In this document: positions 4,251-6,908 of the stretch, piece by piece
How positions within the stretch are numbered: position 1 is the stretch's first letter
How the letters are laid out: every line of letters begins with the position of its first letter
Assembly: GCA_030039865.1 (NCBI GenBank)
Contig: JASHUS010000054.1
Location: 1-6,908 of the forward strand
From: Thermoplasmata archaeon
GTDB taxonomy: Archaea > Thermoplasmatota > Thermoplasmata > Lutacidiplasmatales > UBA184
Direction of reading: 5' to 3'
DNA length: 6,908 nt
The notes under the pieces: generated by a model
What the model saw: only the letters and a program-made list of their open reading frames with translations
The model's database searches: none
Told to the model about the DNA's origin: nothing
Made by a program: the position numbers and the translations under genes

Positions 4251-6785
4251 CTACTCCATGCCGTGCTCGCTCTTCTCGTGGGCGTGGAGCTCGTCGGGGG
4301 TCGCGAACGACTTTCCACAGACGGGGCAGACGTTCGTGCCGGCGCCGGCCGCCGTGCTACCCGCCGCCGCGCCACCCGCCGCTCCGCCCGCGGTCGCGCT
4401 CTCCCACGGTTGAGGAGACTGGGGGTTCTGGCGCCCGCCCCACACCGCGCGTCCGAGCAGGAACGCGACGACCATGCCGATGAGCAGCCCGACGACCAGG
4501 AGCAGGGTCCCGGCCGCGGCCGCGCTCAGGCCCGGAATGAGCGTCGAGTTCTCGTACGACGTGGAGTTGACGTAGATCCGCTGCTCCTTGTTGACCGTCA
4601 AGGTCGCGTTGAAGTACTGCGGCGCCTCGTAGGCGGTCCCCACGATAATCGTCGCCGTGTAGGTCCCGGGCGACGTCACGACCCAGGTCGCGTTCAGTCC
4701 GCTCGCGGAGGAGAAGCTCTGCGAGAAGACGAGCGCACCCGTCGGCGAGTAGATGTCGAGCACCACCGTCGCGACGAACGAACCGGCCCAGGTCACCGAG
4801 ACCGTCACGTTGCCCGGCGAGATGTTCGCGCCCGGGTTGGGCGCCGAGAGCACCGCGCTGACCGGCGCGAAGATCGCGAAGAACGACGACTGGTAGTACG
4901 CATAGGCGATCGTCCCGTTCGTCGGCGATCCGATCCCGTCGACCTCGGCCGTGATGTTCAGGGCGTAGACGTCCGTCGGCGAGGGCGCGAGCCCGAGCTG
5001 GCTCAGGGCGACGCACACCGCCGTGCTGCACGTCATCACGATCGTGTTGATCGGGAACGTGTACTGGGTCTGGTTGTCCACGACGGTGACGTACGTGTAG
5101 GAGACGGCGTCGAGGACCCCGGTCTCAGCCGTGACGGTCTCGTCGATGATCGTCGCGAGGATGGTCGTGGTGGTCGCGTTGATCGCGGCGTTCTGTACCG
5201 TCAGGGTGAAGTTCTGGCTCAGCGGCTCCCAGACCGGTACGTAGCCCGGCAGGAGCGGCGTGAACGCCACCGCCGCGGTCGTCGGCGTCGCGGTGAACGT
5301 CACGTAGCCGTACAGGCCGACCACGGTCTCGCCGGGGCTGATCGTCGTGTTCACGCCTCCCGCGCTCGTCCCGTTGATCGTCAGGTTGAGCAAGACGTAC
5401 AACGGGGCGTACGGCACGTCCGCGCCGAGGTTCGACGTGCTCAGGTTGAGGCTCCACGTGAAGTTCACGTACGAAACCCCCGGCCCGTCGATCGTCCCGG
5501 CCCAGGTCGGGATCAGCGAGAAGCCGTCGGAGTTCGTCGTGTTGATCGCATGGTTCGCGCTCAGGTTCACCAGGAGCACGTCCGTTTCGGTGTTGAAGAC
5601 GTCGATGTAGCCCGTGTATGTCGAGTTGCTCGCTGCCAGCGACGGCGCGTAGCTCACGTTGAGCCAGCCGGTTCCGAGGAACGGCAGGGCCTGGTACTCG
5701 TTGGGGTAGTTGGTTTCCCCGCCCGACGCAAGCGTCGTGCCGAGGTAGTACCAATTCGAGTAGGCGTTGAACCAACCCGTCCATCCCGAACCGCCGACGC
5801 TCGTGCCGTTCTGGTCGACTTCGACGTACAGCTCGTTCCAGTCCCCCTGCCCCAACGTCGTGTTGCAGGTGGCGGTCGTGCAGCCAAGGGTCGTCTGGTT
5901 CAGCAGCATCGTCCAGGTGGCGTTCGAGTAGTAGATCGCGCCGATGTACCCGGAGAAGGTCACCACCGAGCTCGTGTCGTTGGTCACGTTGGTCGAATTG
6001 ACCCCGCCGACCCAGGAAGCGACCTGGTAGTAGGATCCGTTGTTCTCGCTGTACGTCCAGAGCTCGATCCAGGTGGTGGCGTTCGTCGTCGCGCCCCAGC
6101 TCGTGTTCGTCCAGAACGTCACCGTCGCGGGGACGGCTACGTTCGTCTCCGCTGCGATCGAAGTGATGTACGCGGTCGTCCAGGTTGAGACCAAGATCAC
6201 GTAATCGGTCTGCGTTGTCGAGGCGAATCCGCCTCCGAACGAGGCCCCGTTCTCGTTGATCGAAACCTGCGCGTCGTAGTAGTTCGCTCCGGCGATCTTG
6301 TCACCGCAGGACGTCAACATGCAGCCGAGGTTGGCGGCGTTGAGCGGGACGCTCCAGGTGTAATTCGAGTAGAGGATCCCGTTGTTGTTGAAGACCGACA
6401 CCGCGGACGCGTTGAGGGTGAAGTTGACGCCCGAGACCATGTCCGCGTCGATGCCCGGCCCGGTCACGTTGACCCAGACCTTCGTGGTCGAGCTCGAGAT
6501 CGCGCCGAACGTGATGTTCGTGTAGAACGTGAGATTCGTCGGAACGGGATTATAGTACGCAACAGGACCGGTGAATCCCACCGTGATCAGGGTCTGGTAC
6601 GTCCGGGCGGGCGCGATCGACGGCGTTGCGGGCGTTGCGGCCTTGGAGGGCGTCGCGGGAGACGCCGACGCCCCGGGGGCCGAGTGCGAGATCGGAATCG
6701 ATCCGAACACCAGCCCAGCTACCAGGAAGACGGCGAAGAGTCCCACGGCTACAGCGCCCCACGTGGCCCCGGTCACGCGATGCAT
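4251..6785 (-). CDS. Membrane-anchored repeat surface glycoprotein with cytoplasmic C2H2 zinc finger
   Basis: An 844-residue protein that I do not recognise as a named family. In order: a hydrophobic N-terminal signal or anchor (about 10-29); a Pro/Ala/Ser/Thr linker (36-62); four related beta-rich domains (about 65-205, 206-352, 353-498, 499-640); an Ig/PKD-like domain (641-735); a short stalk; one membrane helix (753-777) followed by Arg/Trp; a Gly/Ala-rich tail; and a C2H2 zinc finger (820-841). By hand count there are about 36 N-x-S/T sequons, all before the C-terminal helix, pointing to heavy N-glycosylation outside the cell. There are only eight cysteines: six in three C-x4-C pairs outside and two in the finger. 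The expected topology is a large outside domain and a short inside tail. The role could be S-layer/envelope, adhesion or sensing; nothing in the sequence decides. The first ATG (6785) is supported by a TATA-like box about 26 bp upstream. It is convergent with the SHMT-family gene. Confidence 0.88.
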   Translation of the reverse strand: MHRVTGATWGAVAVGLFAVFLVAGLVFGSIPISHSAPGASASPATPSKAATPATPSIAPARTYQTLITVGFTGPVAYYNPVPTNLTFYTNITFGAISSSTTKVWVNVTGPGIDADMVSGVNFTLNASAVSVFNNNGILYSNYTWSVPLNAANLGCMLTSCGDKIAGANYYDAQVSINENGASFGGGFASTTQTDYVILVSTWTTAYITSIAAETNVAVPATVTFWTNTSWGATTNATTWIELWTYSENNGSYYQVASWVGGVNSTNVTNDTSSVVTFSGYIGAIYYSNATWTMLLNQTTLGCTTATCNTTLGQGDWNELYVEVDQNGTSVGGSGWTGWFNAYSNWYYLGTTLASGGETNYPNEYQALPFLGTGWLNVSYAPSLAASNSTYTGYIDVFNTETDVLLVNLSANHAINTTNSDGFSLIPTWAGTIDGPGVSYVNFTWSLNLSTSNLGADVPYAPLYVLLNLTINGTSAGGVNTTISPGETVVGLYGYVTFTATPTTAAVAFTPLLPGYVPVWEPLSQNFTLTVQNAAINATTTTILATIIDETVTAETGVLDAVSYTYVTVVDNQTQYTFPINTIVMTCSTAVCVALSQLGLAPSPTDVYALNITAEVDGIGSPTNGTIAYAYYQSSFFAIFAPVSAVLSAPNPGANISPGNVTVSVTWAGSFVATVVLDIYSPTGALVFSQSFSSASGLNATWVVTSPGTYTATIIVGTAYEAPQYFNATLTVNKEQRIYVNSTSYENSTLIPGLSAAAAGTLLLVVGLLIGMVVAFLLGRAVWGGRQNPQSPQPWESATAGGAAGGAAAGSTAAGAGTNVCPVCGKSFATPDELHAHEKSEHGME
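4263..4328 (-). other. C2H2 zinc finger at the extreme C terminus of the surface protein
   Basis: Residues C820-x2-C823-x3-F827-x5-L833-x2-H836-x4-H841 match the classical C2H2 finger pattern exactly, including the core Phe and Leu. It ends three residues before the stop codon and lies on the cytoplasmic side of the single C-terminal membrane helix, joined by a Gly/Ala-rich linker of about 30 residues. Confidence 0.9.
4455..4529 (-). other. C-terminal transmembrane helix of the surface protein
   Basis: Residues 753-777 are uninterrupted hydrophobic and small residues (LLLVVGLLIGMVVAFLL core), followed by GRAVWGGR, whose arginines fit the positive-inside rule. With a cleaved or N-in signal at the start, this places the final 67 residues in the cytoplasm. 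Confidence 0.88.
4866..6593 (-). repeat. Four tandem related ectodomains (protein-level repeats)
   Basis: Domains at about residues 65-205, 206-352, 353-498 and 499-640 share a pattern best seen in their second halves. The first three have an N-x-T-W-(S/T)-x-x-LN strand, then an LG step. The first, second and fourth have a C-x4-C pair (C155/C160, C302/C307, C586/C591). The first three then have a V-x-(I/V/L) strand ending NG-x-S-x-GG. At the pair position the third domain has Ala455 and Ala460. Spacing between the pair positions is 147, 153 and 131 residues. Boundaries are approximate, and the copies are too diverged to show as DNA repeats. Confidence 0.65.
6681..6785 (-). other. N-terminal signal sequence of the surface protein
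   Basis: Residues 1-35 show a short basic start (MHRV), a hydrophobic core (about 10-29), and a small-residue SHSAPG segment where a signal peptidase could cut. It may instead stay as an anchor; the sequence does not settle this. Confidence 0.75.
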
Positions 6786-6807
6786 GGGGCTCGCGAATGA
6801 GTTACCC

Positions 6808-6819
6808 TACTTAAAGTTC
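6808..6819 (-). promoter_or_regulatory. BRE/TATA promoter of the surface-protein gene
   Basis: On the minus strand GAAC (6819-6816) is followed by TTTAAGTA (6815-6808), a BRE/TATA-like pair. The TATA centre is about 26 bp before the ATG at 6785, so transcription should begin at or within a few bases of the start codon. The CGAGCCCC just upstream of the ATG has no Shine-Dalgarno match, which also suggests leaderless translation. Confidence 0.6.
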
Positions 6820-6828
6820 ACGACGACT

Positions 6829-6840
6829 TGATATTATACA
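6829..6840. promoter_or_regulatory. Second TATA-like element, orientation unclear
   Basis: TGATATTATACA is the most AT-rich stretch at the right edge. On the minus strand (TGTATAATATCA) it could be an alternative upstream promoter giving a leader of about 20 nt. On the + strand it could serve a divergent gene beyond the window. Neither direction has a clear BRE. Nothing else could be identified between here and 6908. Confidence 0.3.
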
Positions 6841-6908
6841 GCCCGAGACGCCGATTCTGCGGAGACCGGGGCGGCGCGCGGCTTCATCTGCGCGCATCCA
6901 CGTGTCCC

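Noticed and set aside
4263..6188. Long open frame (641 codons) on the + strand opposite the surface-protein gene
   Set aside because: Its translation is Arg/Val/Asp-rich with no recognisable domain and lies entirely within the minus-strand gene, which has a signal sequence, membrane helix, sequons and zinc finger. Long antisense frames are expected in GC-rich DNA.
6811..6908. Minus-strand frame open from the right edge to a TAA at 6811-6813, possibly the end of an upstream gene
   Set aside because: Only about 31 codons, no recognisable motif, and its stop falls within the promoter candidate of the surface-protein gene. Chance openness in GC-rich DNA is as likely; the flanking sequence would decide.

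Overview
The window is a GC-rich archaeal chromosome segment. The evidence is a Csl4-type exosome subunit, an ATP-dependent DNA ligase with all its C-terminal motifs, a METTL5-like RNA methyltransferase, a tRNA-Leu gene whose intron sits at the canonical archaeal 37/38 position and has bulge-helix-bulge geometry, BRE/TATA-type promoters, and a sequon-rich membrane-anchored surface protein. A high-GC Thermoplasmatota-like euryarchaeon would fit, but this is inference; no 16S gene or other lineage marker is present.

Layout, left to right. (1) The C-terminal two thirds of a DNA ligase (+, cut by the left edge). (2) A small PRC-barrel gene with its own TATA-like element placed for a leaderless transcript, followed after only 4 bp by an intron-containing tRNA-Leu(TAA) gene that has no visible promoter of its own. 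(3) After a T5 tract, a tight three-gene cluster on +: METTL5-like methyltransferase, Csl4 (4-bp ATGA overlap) and a serine hydroxymethyltransferase-family PLP enzyme (overlaps Csl4 by 20 bp). (4) A short convergent gap with a pyrimidine-rich terminator for the next gene. (5) A 2.5-kb gene on the minus strand for an 844-residue surface protein: N-terminal signal/anchor, four related domains of about 130-150 residues, an Ig-like domain, a C-terminal membrane helix, and a cytoplasmic tail ending in a textbook C2H2 zinc finger. (6) A short promoter region up to the right edge.

How they work together: the methyltransferase and Csl4 are both RNA-processing or ribosome-related and are probably co-translated; the PLP enzyme (one-carbon/amino-acid metabolism by homology) is coupled to them by overlap. 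The PRC-barrel gene and tRNA appear to share a transcript. The surface protein is a separate, convergent transcription unit.

The items most worth a second look are the single-pass surface protein with a cytoplasmic C2H2 finger, the replacement of several catalytic or cofactor-contacting residues in the SHMT-family enzyme, the joint Cys-to-Ala replacement in one of the repeated ectodomains, and the mRNA-tRNA linkage with a weak-helix splice motif. I saw no CRISPR array, insertion sequence or integration site.
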